Assembly: GCA_030849805.1 (NCBI GenBank)
Contig: JASANZ010002234.1
Coordinates: 25,021-89,020, forward strand
Reading direction: 5' to 3'
DNA: 64,000 nucleotides
Origin: Sergeia podlipaevii
Taxonomy: Eukaryota; Euglenozoa; Kinetoplastea; Trypanosomatida; Trypanosomatidae
Part shown: one piece after another, positions 18,748 through 28,044 of the stretch
How positions within the stretch are numbered: position 1 is the stretch's first letter
How the letters are laid out: every line of letters starts with the position of its first letter
Notes under the pieces: model-generated
What the model was told of the DNA's origin: nothing
Databases searched by the model: none
Seen by the model: only the letters and a program-made list of their open reading frames with translations
Program-made: the position numbers and the translations under genes

Positions 18748-18996
18748 TCAGTGAATAGTGGCACCCTCCGCCAGCGAGTTTCCACTGCACATTACTATCC
18801 TCTCACAGGGACTTGCAAAAAGCGAAAACGTATCCCAACTGTCCTTCTGAATATTTGGTCCTAGATCATGACGAAAAGACAAACCAGCATCGCACTGATA
18901 CAAGATATTATTCTGCGTTCGTGCTTCGGCATTCAGGCACGACCAATCATAAAATCCAAATGAATGAACTGCCTCTTTCTTTATTCTAGCTGTCAT
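18748..18996 (-). CDS. candidate small protein, 82 residues
   Basis: I do not recognise this product. It is an ATG-initiated frame of 82 codons with a balanced composition (Cys and Trp present, no homopolymer bias) and higher GC than the flanking spacer, from MTARIKKEAVHSFGFYDW to SGNSLAEGATIH. The minus strand immediately upstream is an excellent trans-splice context: about 60 nt of T-rich sequence with TAG at 18999-19001, leaving a 2-nt leader. It lacks a signal peptide or membrane segment. A frame of this length could occur by chance, so the splice context is the main support. The frame also continues upstream through T-rich sequence to 19173 and overlaps the dehydrogenase there; that extension is not credible. 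Confidence 0.45.
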   Translation of the reverse strand: MTARIKKEAVHSFGFYDWSCLNAEARTQNNILYQCDAGLSFRHDLGPNIQKDSWDTFSLFASPCERIVMCSGNSLAEGATIH

Positions 18997-18998
18997 TG

Positions 18999-19000
18999 CT
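18999..19000 (-). promoter_or_regulatory. strong trans-splice acceptor upstream of the 82-residue ORF
   Basis: On the minus strand the complement of about 19001-19060 is T-rich with almost no AG, and the tract ends in TTTTGTAG exactly here, 2 nt before the ATG at 18996. Confidence 0.55.
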
Positions 19001-19099
19001 ACAAAATAAACATTAGAAATAAGCAAGAAAACAAAACAATAATAAAAATAAAAAAAATGTGTACGGCCCTCAAATAGACATGTAAAAAGACGAGTGAAC

Positions 19100-20086
19100 T
19101 TACTCGCCCTTGTTCTTGTTGCGCAGGGTTGATGCCTTGATGAGCTTCTGATGATCGGCATTGAGATAGCCAAAGCGTGTCACAATCTCAACAAGGAACT
19201 GAATGTCAATGATCTTGTTGACAAGACGGAAGCCTGCGTTGGTGGCTCCCTGATCCCAGTGGGTGATGCGGCCAGCGGCGGCAAATATTTGATTAGCAAT
19301 ATTCATCGGAGACGTAACAGCCTTCTCTGCGGCACGGAGAGAATCCAGCGTGGGGCCCTCGGTCCTGTAAAAGTTGGTGTTCACAGGAGAGGGATGAATA
19401 ACCACCACATCGATGCCGGCATCATGATTCTCCGCCGCAATCGTGGCAGCGAAGTTGGTGAGGAAGGCCTTTGTGGAGCCGTAAAGAGTAGCGGTAGGGC
19501 CAGGGATGTAGGCAGCAGTGGATGAAGTAAAGGAGATGAAGCCACGGTCCTTGCGCACAAGCATCTTGCGGAGGAAGTGGTGTGTGATGGGGAGCACACA
19601 GCCAGCATTGCATTCAAAGTTGCCGCGCAAGCGCTCATAATCCGTTTCCGCAAACAGTCCAGTACAGATGTAGCCCGCGTTGTTAAAGAGCAGCTGCACC
19701 TCAATGTCATCGGTTGCCTTGATAATACCGTCCATGTAGGCGTCGTTCTTGTCACCCAGGTTGCTGCCAACCTTCCGGAATTGAACGTCCGGGTACTTGG
19801 CCGTGAGCTCAGCAAAGGTGTTGGTCAACATGTCATCATCCTTAGCAACGAGCACAACGTTCACCTTCTGCTGGGCCAGCTTCTCCGTGATGGCCTTGCC
19901 AATACCGCTGCTCCCGCCGGTGACAACCGCCCACTTAGCATTGTACTTCTTCTTGAGATCCTGCGGGAAGCGCTGAGCCAGCAGCTGGAGACCACAGAAA
20001 AAGAGGTACGTCAGCAAGCTGATCAGTCCGACCCAGCCTGCAATGTAGCAAAAAGCAGCCCAGATCCACGTGTCAATATAGAACAT
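19100..20086 (-). CDS. short-chain dehydrogenase/reductase, membrane-anchored (3-ketoacyl-CoA/17-beta-HSD12-like)
   Basis: The 328-residue protein starts with a hydrophobic anchor (residues about 8-35, including GWVGLISLLTYLFFCG). It then has a Rossmann SDR core: cofactor motif TGGSSGIG near 56-63, NNAG near 137, the catalytic Ser in SFTSSTAAY and the YxxxK pair in LYGSTKAF, followed by HPSPVNTNF. This layout matches the ER-bound 17-beta-HSD12/3-ketoacyl-CoA reductase group, which reduces 3-ketoacyl-CoA in fatty-acid elongation or acts on related lipids. The substrate cannot be told from sequence. The ATG at 20086 sits directly before the anchor. A C-terminal KxKxx-type tail is not obvious (ends RNKNKGE). 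Confidence 0.92.
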   Translation of the reverse strand: MFYIDTWIWAAFCYIAGWVGLISLLTYLFFCGLQLLAQRFPQDLKKKYNAKWAVVTGGSSGIGKAITEKLAQQKVNVVLVAKDDDMLTNTFAELTAKYPDVQFRKVGSNLGDKNDAYMDGIIKATDDIEVQLLFNNAGYICTGLFAETDYERLRGNFECNAGCVLPITHHFLRKMLVRKDRGFISFTSSTAAYIPGPTATLYGSTKAFLTNFAATIAAENHDAGIDVVVIHPSPVNTNFYRTEGPTLDSLRAAEKAVTSPMNIANQIFAAAGRITHWDQGATNAGFRLVNKIIDIQFLVEIVTRFGYLNADHQKLIKASTLRNKNKGE

Positions 20087-20564
20087 GTTGGCGTGGCAAA
20101 ACTGAAAATAAAAACAAAAGAAAAAAAACTAGTTGCGTAAGTTTACGAGTCAAAGACAACAAGACGAAACACGTTGATAGTTGATGAAACTAGATAAAAT
20201 CGATAAATGGAAACTACGGTAACAAAACAAAATTTAAAAAATATATATTAAAAAAAAAATGGTATATATGTTTTGTAAACAGAGGTGACATGCATTGGAA
20301 GACAACAGCATTGAAATAAATAAAAAACAAGAAACTGAGCTGCAGTATATATAGAGAGTAATCATATATATATATATATTAAAGTACCCCAAATAGGTGC
20401 CAATATATATTGTACAGAGAAAAGCGCAACATCAATCTTTTCATCAACCTAAATATGGCAAATGAAAAGGGCTAATCACCAACGAAACGTTGCACTGCCA
20501 TAAAGCAGATAGTGATGATCTCTGACGAAAAAGAAGGCATACTTCAAAGTGCGAGCAGCGCTAT
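20087..20564. other. intergenic region with (TA)n repeats
   Basis: AT-rich spacer with A-runs at 20120-20128 and 20251-20259 and a TA repeat at 20364-20379. It holds splice signals for the dehydrogenase and the 3' flank of the propeller gene. No gene is seen. Confidence 0.55.
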
Positions 20565-22241
20565 TCACAAAAAAGAAGAATCTGCCAGCTGTAGATTGTG
20601 AAACTGCGACAGTGTGCATGATATGGAACCCGTGGCTACGGTTGCCGCACTACGACCAGACATGCTCCACTGCAAGCCTCCGCGTTCGCGCGCAGCTCCA
20701 TCCCCCCACGTTGTATTCACGTCAAACCGCGCAACTCGCTGTAAAGTGTATCCGTCCACCACTGCGCCTTCCGCCTTGGCGCTCAGTGATTCTGCCTTGG
20801 TACACTGAAGTACGAGAAGGGAACTTTGACGAACGCTCACAGTGGATTCAGGAAACACTGCCCAGAATGAATACGGAAAGCCCTCTTTGGGTCGAAGCGC
20901 CTTGTTGTCAGTTCGCAAGACTTCTTGGCGGTGCGTATCACAGGCGTACAAGTGGATGGTGCCTGAACTCGTAATAAGGGCGACCATCTCCCTTACAACA
21001 GCCACCCCAGCCGTGACGGAGGGCTGCACTTGAGAGATCGAAACAATCGCAAGTGACACACTGTTGTTAACACCTGGAGTAAAGCCGCGTTCGAGAGTCA
21101 TGAGTCGCACAATGCGATCGTCATGGCTCAAGTCAGATATAACCACTTTTGTCACACTCTCACTCACTGAAACACCAGTGGTACCATCCTGTGAGATGGC
21201 GACAGCTCGCAGTGCAGAAGAATGCATCTTTGCTGTCGTAAAGCGGAACTCATCGTCCCGCACGGCCGCCAACGTATTTGTAGTGACAGTACGGGTGCCG
21301 GGGCTGAGACGAGCGTTGCTGTTCGCAGCTACGGCTTGCGGTTCTGCCTTTGAAACGCGCCAAAGAGCAAGCCGGCGTACCTCACCCTTCGCTGTTCCAG
21401 GAATGAGCGCGCGGAAGGAGTGGATTGTACGTCCCCCGATGCTCTTCAGTGACCACATGCAAGCTGTCGCCATCATTTCAGCGAGGAAGTGGTTGTGTGA
21501 AGGAGGGTAAGCATCAAAAATGGCACGCTTGCGCAGGTGACGATCAAACACAAACAGTTTGTGTGAGCACTGTATATCTGAGTAGCCGCTAACAGCCACT
21601 AGCACAAAATGAGGCGTGAACTGTACAGCCATCACATCCGCCGGAAAAGTGGCGGTTGCGACCGTTTCAGGCTCATGGTCATAAACTCCATCCGTACCCA
21701 GATTCTGTCGATGGACAACAGATGTTTTTATAAAAGTACCATCATTAGTGGAGCTGTTGGATGGTTGAAGCGGGACGCTTCGTTCCGCACCAACTGGGAC
21801 GCACTCCCGACTTGCATCGACAATCCGAACAGTAGCTGCTGTACCGCTACGTACTGTGCCTGCAACTGCGACTACGCTGCACTGCCCAAACAAGCTGAGA
21901 ACTCCTACCCCGCCATGAATGGTCCGCCTGCAGACCTCAACAAGTTGACCACCGCGCAGTTCAGTTTCCTCAGCGGCGCCAGTAAACGTAGTAGAGGAGG
22001 AAGAGGCCCAAGCAGAGGGTCCGGCACCGTCATTCTCTACCGTACAATCCACTAGGTCCTCTTGAAGAAGCACCTCGGTGCTAAACAAAACAAATCCATC
22101 CATTGTTCCAAGACCAAGTAGCCGCCCACCTGCCGTCCATGTAACACACGTCACCGAGGCGTGCAACGGTGAGCCTGCACAAGCTGGTGCACTATCTGTA
22201 TCCATGGGACTCGGCGCTGATAAAAGCGCATCAGTTGGCAT
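20565..22241 (-). CDS. PROPPIN-like beta-propeller protein (Atg18/WIPI-like, degenerate FRRG)
   Basis: The 558-residue protein reads as a seven-bladed propeller of the PROPPIN type. The N-terminal blade SVTCVTWTAGGRLLGLGTMD, then GVLSLFGQCSVVAVAGT, VRIVDASREC, ADVMAVQFTPHFVLVAVSG, KLFVFDRHLRKRAIFDAYP and SSALRAVAISQDGTTGVSVS follow the family order. The usual phosphoinositide-binding FRRG in blade 5 reads LERG (residues 383-386), after RIVRLMT. Canonical members bind PI3P or PI(3,5)P2 at autophagic or endolysosomal membranes; with the first Arg replaced by Glu, that binding is doubtful. The loops are Ser/Thr/Ala-rich and longer than usual. A generic WD40 protein is the alternative. The ATG at 22241 is first in frame; a second ATG lies at codon 13. 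Confidence 0.75.
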   Translation of the reverse strand: MPTDALLSAPSPMDTDSAPACAGSPLHASVTCVTWTAGGRLLGLGTMDGFVLFSTEVLLQEDLVDCTVENDGAGPSAWASSSSTTFTGAAEETELRGGQLVEVCRRTIHGGVGVLSLFGQCSVVAVAGTVRSGTAATVRIVDASRECVPVGAERSVPLQPSNSSTNDGTFIKTSVVHRQNLGTDGVYDHEPETVATATFPADVMAVQFTPHFVLVAVSGYSDIQCSHKLFVFDRHLRKRAIFDAYPPSHNHFLAEMMATACMWSLKSIGGRTIHSFRALIPGTAKGEVRRLALWRVSKAEPQAVAANSNARLSPGTRTVTTNTLAAVRDDEFRFTTAKMHSSALRAVAISQDGTTGVSVSESVTKVVISDLSHDDRIVRLMTLERGFTPGVNNSVSLAIVSISQVQPSVTAGVAVVREMVALITSSGTIHLYACDTHRQEVLRTDNKALRPKEGFPYSFWAVFPESTVSVRQSSLLVLQCTKAESLSAKAEGAVVDGYTLQRVARFDVNTTWGDGAARERGGLQWSMSGRSAATVATGSISCTLSQFHNLQLADSSFL

Positions 22242-22765
22242 TCAGCCGCGGAATAGAGAGCAAAATAAAAAATCTATCTTCACTACAAATAAAGGGTAGA
22301 AAAAGTAAAATGTTGATTTACGCCTTCCCTCAGCAATAAAATGTCTAGTTGAATCCTTTGTAAATCTCAGCACAACCAAAAAAAAAATTTTAAAAAAAAA
22401 TCAATATGCGCAATGCAGAGCCGACTAAGAAGCGGAGCACTGGATGTCCCCACCCAAGAAAATCCAATGCGTATCGCGCTCACTTTGAGACCAAAAAAAT
22501 CTATAAAGATAAGAAAAAAATATTAAGAAAAGTAAAGCTACAGATTGTCAAACAGAAAAAAAATATGAGTCGAAATTGTGCACGTAAGATGCGCAAAGCA
22601 TACGGTTCAAATAAAGAATGAAATGTGTGCATAAATTATGCAGCTTTTTGCATTGTTGTTTTAGTGTTTCTATTTTTTTCTTTTTTTCTTTCTTCACATA
22701 ACGTGAAAGTGCTTTTCCATTTACAAGGCCACCCCGTCTCTGCGGCTTGAAAAGGAGACGGCATG
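22242..22765. other. intergenic region
   Basis: AT-rich spacer with A-runs near 22379-22400. A 71-codon + strand ORF at 22406-22621 is Lys/Arg-rich from A-runs and is not credible. No gene is seen. Confidence 0.5.
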
Positions 22766-24013
22766 TTAGTGCTGGGAATACGATTGACGAATGTTTTCCT
22801 CTCTGACTGTCATTTTGCGAACCATCTCTCCGCATCCCTTGAACGCCTCTTGGTGCACACCCTTGCGACCAACATGTGGCGGGTCATCAGATTGACTTTC
22901 GCCTGCGACTGATTTGACTTGCACACGATCCGATACGGCACGAATATCGAGAAATCTGAAATCTGCCTGCTCCTTGGGGTCCGCTATCACACACACTGAA
23001 GAAGACAGGGCAGGGGTGCCCTCGCTTCTCTCGCAAGGAGATGCGAAAAGCGCCGCCACGTGCGCAATATAGCTAAGACGTGAAGAAACACTCTCGCATA
23101 AACTATTGAGGCGCAGATATACAGGAACCGCCGCTTCAATCGATCCCTCTTTAGACTCTGGGCACATGCGCCGCTTCAGCGATGGGAGCTGCATCAGTGC
23201 ATCAAATTCATCGGTGGGGGGCAGCACTGCGATTGACACCCTTAATGCTCCAACTTTGGTGGCACTCCCATTCTCTGGGCCTGATGATCCATTGCTGCCG
23301 CGCACAGCATCATCAACGTCTGCCTGCAGTTGCAACACTTGATGAATAGACTGCAGCAACGCCTGACGTGCCTGCCGCTCCTGAAGAGACAAAGAAGCAG
23401 TCGCTGAGCTAAGTACTGGCGGTGCGTGTAGACGCTGATGAGCCTCACGCTTTATCTCGTAGAGAGAAGTGAAGGGAATAACTGCACGACACGCATCCGC
23501 GGGCATTGGCGGAGAGCTTTGGCGATTAACTGGTGCGCATGACTGCCGAAGCAGGCTGATCCACCGAGATATACAGTATCCCCCAAGTATGGGTTCCGCC
23601 AAAAACGAAGGGGTAAAAATCTCGTAGAGAACTGGGGCGTCGTGATGTTGCGCAGAGGAATGGAGAGGATCGCGCCGTATTGAAGCAAGGGGCATCGTCC
23701 GGTCCGCACACGCGTACCACCACGCGGTCTCCTTTGCAGCTGGAACGCCCCCATCTGTAGCGCACTCTCCTTCGTGCAGTAGTACTTGGTTCCATCGGCG
23801 TGCGCAAAGACTGCTTAGTAATGACGCATTCAAACACCTTTTTGCCACAGCGATATCTTCTGCGCCAGCGCCGCTATCACGCAACTGCTGCACCCAGCGC
23901 ACATATAGTTCAAACCATTGGCTGTAGGGAACATGGGTAATGTCACGGTGAGGCAGTAACTTTATCTTCGCCGTAAACGTGCTCACTAGGCCTTTAATCG
24001 GTTGTGACTTCAT
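22766..24013 (-). CDS. hypothetical protein, 415 residues
   Basis: I do not recognise a family. The N-terminal 60 residues are basic and then helical (MKSQPIKGLVSTFTAKIKLL, then SQWFELYVRWVQQLRDSG), which could include an organelle-targeting signal. The middle has mixed alpha/beta character with a Gln/Ala/Leu-rich helix (QERQARQALLQSIHQVLQLQADVDDAV, part of residues about 212-242) of coiled-coil type. The C-terminal third has LRVSIAVLPPTDEFDALMQL and VYLRLNSLCESVSSRLSYIA. No catalytic motif stands out. The frame reaches only a TTG at 24022, so the ATG at 24013 is taken. GC content and the long clean frame support a real gene. Confidence 0.8.
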   Translation of the reverse strand: MKSQPIKGLVSTFTAKIKLLPHRDITHVPYSQWFELYVRWVQQLRDSGAGAEDIAVAKRCLNASLLSSLCARRWNQVLLHEGECATDGGVPAAKETAWWYACADRTMPLASIRRDPLHSSAQHHDAPVLYEIFTPSFLAEPILGGYCISRWISLLRQSCAPVNRQSSPPMPADACRAVIPFTSLYEIKREAHQRLHAPPVLSSATASLSLQERQARQALLQSIHQVLQLQADVDDAVRGSNGSSGPENGSATKVGALRVSIAVLPPTDEFDALMQLPSLKRRMCPESKEGSIEAAVPVYLRLNSLCESVSSRLSYIAHVAALFASPCERSEGTPALSSSVCVIADPKEQADFRFLDIRAVSDRVQVKSVAGESQSDDPPHVGRKGVHQEAFKGCGEMVRKMTVREENIRQSYSQH

Positions 24014-24641
24014 GCGCTGCAACGAGCGGCTAAATGCTTTATATTTCTTTTTTTGAGGCTCACGAGATGGTCGACAACGATTGTATTTGCCTTTTCAATA
24101 ATTATTACAATACAGCAATTTCTAGTACTCTTGGAGTGCGAGCAATATGAAGACCACAACAAGGAGGGAGGGTGTGTCAATCAAAAACACAATATTGCAC
24201 CAAAAAGGAGTGCGTCCATATATAGCGAGAAAAGCATACACAGATTTAAAGCCAAAAAAATGCGGCATTCAAAGTGTTTAAAAACAATATTTTTTTAAAG
24301 ATATAGAATAGAAATATAATTATCGTATGTTGAATGCACGTATTGGCCCTCATCTGCTGCACTACAGCTAGTCAAAGCATAAATAAGAATAAAATGAAAA
24401 GTGCCCCCTCCCTCTCCAAAGGTTTGAGGAAACCTTCAGGAACTTTGCTCAGTGTTGCCACTCCGCACGACACACGCATGTGAGTTAAAGAGATGGCTTT
24501 CCGTATCATCTTTATCTGCCTGCTAGCTGGCTGAAAGTTTAGCCATCTTTTGAGCAGTGCCGCTAGAGCACAGTGAAAAAAAAAAAGAAAGCACAAACAG
24601 CCTCCATTTCGTTTTCATGGTCGTGTTAAAGATCATCAAGA
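24014..24641. other. intergenic region with a GC-richer structured patch
   Basis: The part near 24014-24360 is AT-rich 5' flank of the 415-residue gene. Positions 24400-24565 are GC-richer, hold a perfect 7-bp hairpin at 24419-24436 and lie after a good minus-strand splice acceptor at 24563-24564. No ORF longer than 45 ATG-started codons follows it. Confidence 0.5.
24419..24436 (-). other. perfect 7-bp hairpin in RPE 3' region
   Basis: AAGGTTT and AAACCTT face each other around a 4-nt loop. It lies about 205 nt below the stop codon of the epimerase gene on the transcribed strand. Confidence 0.45.
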
Positions 24642-25376
24642 TCAAAGATGAGACTGGACCACCTTGCGCAGTCCCTCCGTGGCAGCCTTGCGATCAGCTG
24701 CCTTGAAAACAGAAGTGCCAGCGACAATAACGTTGGCCCCAGCCTCAGCAGCAGCCCCAATTGTCTGCTCGCCAAGCCCACCATCCACTTGGATGTTAAG
24801 ATGAGGATAGGCTTGACGCAGCTCCCTGACCTTGGGCATCATATCCTGCATAAAGGACTGTCCTCCAAAGCCTGGTTCCACGGTCATGACGAGAACCATG
24901 TCCACCAACTTCTTCTCGATCAACTCCTTCACCTCACTGGTGACCGGAGTCTTGGGCTTCAGCGCCACTCCGCACTGCATGCCGGCATCACGGACCAGTT
25001 TCGCGACTGCCTTGGCATCCGTAGTAGCTTCAACATGAAAAGTCATCTGAGACGCGCCAGCCTTCGCCATATCTTTGACCCACTTCTCTGGGTCACTGAT
25101 CATGCAGTGCACGTCAAGAAACGCCTGTGGCAGACGCTTCCTAAGAGCCTCCACGACGCATGGGCCGATAGAAATATTGGGCACAAAGTGGCCGTCCATG
25201 ACATCGACGTGCAGCCACTCCGCTGCTCCTCCCTCGGAAGAAAGGACATTGTTGCACTCATCCAGCAAGCAGCTGAAGTCAGATGCGAGAATAGAGGGGG
25301 CAATAATTGGCCGCAGTGGTGCCGTGGGACGTTCAGTGGTGCTGAGCCACGTGGTGCGATCCTGGTGGTTAAACAT
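24642..25376 (-). CDS. RPE: ribulose-phosphate 3-epimerase
   Basis: A 244-residue TIM-barrel enzyme that interconverts ribulose 5-phosphate and xylulose 5-phosphate in the pentose phosphate pathway. All hallmark segments are present: [12 protein letters not shown], the metal-binding [42 protein letters not shown], the catalytic Asp in IQVDGGLG and the phosphate loop [10 protein letters not shown]. The frame extends 35 codons upstream into a hydrophobic Phe/Tyr-rich stretch, but a predicted splice acceptor at 25416-25417 removes it, and the ATG at 25376 gives a normal N-terminus. No glycosomal SKL-type tail is present (ends VVQSHL). Confidence 0.96.
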   Translation of the reverse strand: MFNHQDRTTWLSTTERPTAPLRPIIAPSILASDFSCLLDECNNVLSSEGGAAEWLHVDVMDGHFVPNISIGPCVVEALRKRLPQAFLDVHCMISDPEKWVKDMAKAGASQMTFHVEATTDAKAVAKLVRDAGMQCGVALKPKTPVTSEVKELIEKKLVDMVLVMTVEPGFGGQSFMQDMMPKVRELRQAYPHLNIQVDGGLGEQTIGAAAEAGANVIVAGTSVFKAADRKAATEGLRKVVQSHL

Positions 25377-25965
25377 TATCTCAAAAAAGCGGTAATAACA
25401 ATAATACACAAGAATCTGAAATAAGTAATTCCACATAACGAATAGAAAAGGGTGAGATACGCAAAAATAAGGGGCAGACAAAGATTTGAAAATAGAAAAA
25501 AAAAATGATCATCAAAAAGCAGCCAAAAAAGAATCAATCGCACCAATGGAGGGGGGATATGCTAAGCAAGCCGCCTAGCATAGCAGTGGCATGCGGACAC
25601 ATATAGATGCACAAAACAACAGTACAAATAGGAGTTGCGCGGCGATAGATGGCAAGGAAACCAAGAAAAGAAACCCTTGTTGGTATTGTGCATCAATCCA
25701 CATACATGACAAGGTTAAGAAAGATCTATAGACTGGATGCAACTTCCGTACATCAACAAATCTCTCCTCTGGCAAAGATGTACACAACAAATGATGACCA
25801 AACCGATAAGAAGAAAAAAAAAACAGAAGAAGATAAACAAGCGCGCATATTGGTACGCCTACAAAAACGCAGGTACACATATACACGCACATTTGTATTT
25901 TCATCTTCAGGCTATCATTGATGATAGTGCAAGCACATCTGCGCATGATATGTGGATCCATCGCT
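25377..25965. other. intergenic region between TauE-like gene and RPE
   Basis: It holds the RPE leader and splice signals, A-runs at 25496-25505 and 25814-25824, and the 3' flank of the transporter. A 182-codon minus ORF across 25575-26123 overlaps the transporter in another frame and is not credible. Confidence 0.5.
25416..25417 (-). promoter_or_regulatory. likely trans-splice acceptor of RPE
   Basis: The minus strand reads TTACTTATTTCAG ending here, 39 nt above the ATG at 25376. It excludes the upstream in-frame start at 25481. Confidence 0.5.
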
Positions 25966-27639
25966 TTATGCAGCAGACCGTGTCTCGGCAAAATCGAGGG
26001 CGGTGTGCAAGGAAGCGCTGCTGAGAGACCGTGGGGTTTGTATATCACCCTCTCCCCCCTCGAGGGGTGCCTCAATTGTGACATCCACCGCCCTCCCACC
26101 AAGCCCGTCTTGGCCCTTCGCACTGGCTATGGAGCTCCTTCTTTGCTGCTGCAACTGCTGATTGTCACTTCTATTACCGCCCGGCGCGGCATCATCGTCA
26201 TTGTCTAAGTTTGACCAAGCAAGTCGAGGCCTTTGAGGACGCTGTTGTGCGCTTGACGGCAGCCCCGCACTAGCCCGTTGGCGCAACGCTGCAATCGACC
26301 TCTCCACGCGCGATGTAATTTCCATCTCAGATTCCCGCAAAGCCTCTATAGCTTCATGCCGGTGTGAGTGCTCCCAGTACACTGCACAACACGATATAAT
26401 GATGACGAGCACCGTAAAGAAGATGAGAACACCAACTGAAATACTCATCGTTGATAAGGCGCCCAGCAGCAGAATGCTGGCAGTAACGATTCGTATCCCA
26501 ATAGGTCCCAATATCCGTCCAACGCCCACAGAAACAAAGACACCTGCGTAGCCAAAAATGACAGCGTCCAACAGCAAGGGAATTTGATCAAAGTGAAAAT
26601 AGCCGCATCCCATAGCGGTGACAAAGCGTACAACACTGGCTGGAATTGCCTGCGCGTAAAAATTAACGTGAGACACGTAGTGAGGGAGGTCAAGTAACGT
26701 GTCCACGATAACATACGGCGGGAACACTAAGCCAGCCAAAGCGCCTGTGAAACCGGCGACTAAAGAAGCAACTGCCCCACTGTAGCACACCATCAATCTC
26801 ACTTTACCCTCATTGTCCAAACTGCGGTTGACACGCACACGAGTGTACGTCAGCGTGCGCAAGGGGGAGAGCACAGTTGGTGTGAGCGGGGGTACTACAC
26901 GCTCGGTCACCACTGGAAGCTTCGCCTCCGCAGCCACGAACACCGCGCCTGTAACAGTGCTCAAGAACGCCTCGTGTGATGCCGCCGCATCCGTTGCATC
27001 CCCGCTGCCCCGCTCCTCCATTCCCGCTGCGGTCTCTCCAACCTCAGCCCCTGCCGCCGCCCTGCTCTGCTCAACAAGCATCCCGTGAAGCCGGAAGGAA
27101 GACCCGGAAAGCATGTTGCGGCTGCGTGAAAGACGCACCTCATCGGTGACGGCGTCCGCTTCTCTAATAAAAGTCCAACTATCCTTCTCCATGCGAGCAA
27201 CCTTCATCCGTTCAAGAAGTTCTCTCCCGGCGCACACCACCACATATATGCCAAAAAAAACAGCGCAGCTGATACCCAGTCCTAGAGATCGTGCTGTGTC
27301 AGGAAGCGGCGAAAACACCAGCACCCCAATCACTGTAGCCACACAGTTTGGCGCTGTCATGAACATCGTAAATGTTGTTGAGAACACGCCAGTGTTCTTC
27401 GTAAGGAGGAGCTCCAATGGAAGGATAAGTAAAAGACGAGCATATATGAGCACCGTCACCGCGAGCGTCGGGTCCGTACCAAGTGGTGTGGTCGTGAAGT
27501 AGGATGGGGCGATCATACAAGCAACACGCCACAGCACATGCAAGCAAATAGTATCGCCAATGCCTGTGAAGCTCTGAACTACACTGGAAAAGAAACTAAA
27601 TATTGCAAGCGTAAAGAAGACCACAGCGCTGGTAATCAT
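25966..27639 (-). CDS. TauE/SafE-like membrane transporter, paralogue 1
   Basis: The 557-residue polytopic membrane protein resembles the TauE/SafE (sulfite/organosulfur exporter) family. The first helix is followed by the family's loop FTGIGDTICLHVLW (24-37), then APSYFTTTPLGTDP and further hydrophobic segments to about residue 140. A hydrophilic loop (about 141-280) contains RTLTYTRVRVNR at 261-272, which is almost identical in the paralogue at 29677-31455. A second membrane half follows (about 284-440), with GAVASLVAGFTGALAGLVFPP echoing the first repeat. The C-terminal tail of about 120 residues is soluble and rich in Ser, Gln and Arg. Substrate is unknown; sulfite, sulfonates or other anions are family possibilities. 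The ATG at 27639 is directly before the first helix. Confidence 0.85.
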   Translation of the reverse strand: MITSAVVFFTLAIFSFFSSVVQSFTGIGDTICLHVLWRVACMIAPSYFTTTPLGTDPTLAVTVLIYARLLLILPLELLLTKNTGVFSTTFTMFMTAPNCVATVIGVLVFSPLPDTARSLGLGISCAVFFGIYVVVCAGRELLERMKVARMEKDSWTFIREADAVTDEVRLSRSRNMLSGSSFRLHGMLVEQSRAAAGAEVGETAAGMEERGSGDATDAAASHEAFLSTVTGAVFVAAEAKLPVVTERVVPPLTPTVLSPLRTLTYTRVRVNRSLDNEGKVRLMVCYSGAVASLVAGFTGALAGLVFPPYVIVDTLLDLPHYVSHVNFYAQAIPASVVRFVTAMGCGYFHFDQIPLLLDAVIFGYAGVFVSVGVGRILGPIGIRIVTASILLLGALSTMSISVGVLIFFTVLVIIISCCAVYWEHSHRHEAIEALRESEMEITSRVERSIAALRQRASAGLPSSAQQRPQRPRLAWSNLDNDDDAAPGGNRSDNQQLQQQRRSSIASAKGQDGLGGRAVDVTIEAPLEGGEGDIQTPRSLSSASLHTALDFAETRSAA

Positions 27640-28044
27640 GGCTACTCTGTTGAGCTATAGTGTCGGTGCGTTCTCTTGAATAATAAGCGCTGCACGTACA
27701 AGAGGGCAAACCCTACGCGTGCACTCTTTCTACAATTATTTTTCTTTTGATAGTTGTGCAAAAATTCATTTTACGCACATCCAATGTTAAACAGAAATAT
27801 TTTAACAAAGAGAAAAAAGAAATGTTTGAGTATGGAACAGTACACATGCAAACATACCAATGAGTACGGGGCAGTGCTTGTGCTTAATGGAAAAAAAAAA
27901 GCGCAACTGTGCACGGAAAGGAAGCCAATATCATTCTTACTTTTGAAGTTACTTTTATCAAAGCATACTCTTTAGAAGTTACAGCAGAAGCGCATATGCA
28001 CGCGCATAAGAAGAAAAATCAAAAACGCTACCATCGTAGTGTAG
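27640..28044. other. intergenic region
   Basis: AT-rich spacer holding the leader of the transporter and 3' flank of the 313-residue gene. No gene is seen on either strand. Confidence 0.55.

Noticed and set aside
25575..26123. 182-codon minus ORF overlapping the TauE-like gene
   Set aside because: It is in a different frame over the transporter C-terminus, and the rest is hydrophobic translation of 3' flank.
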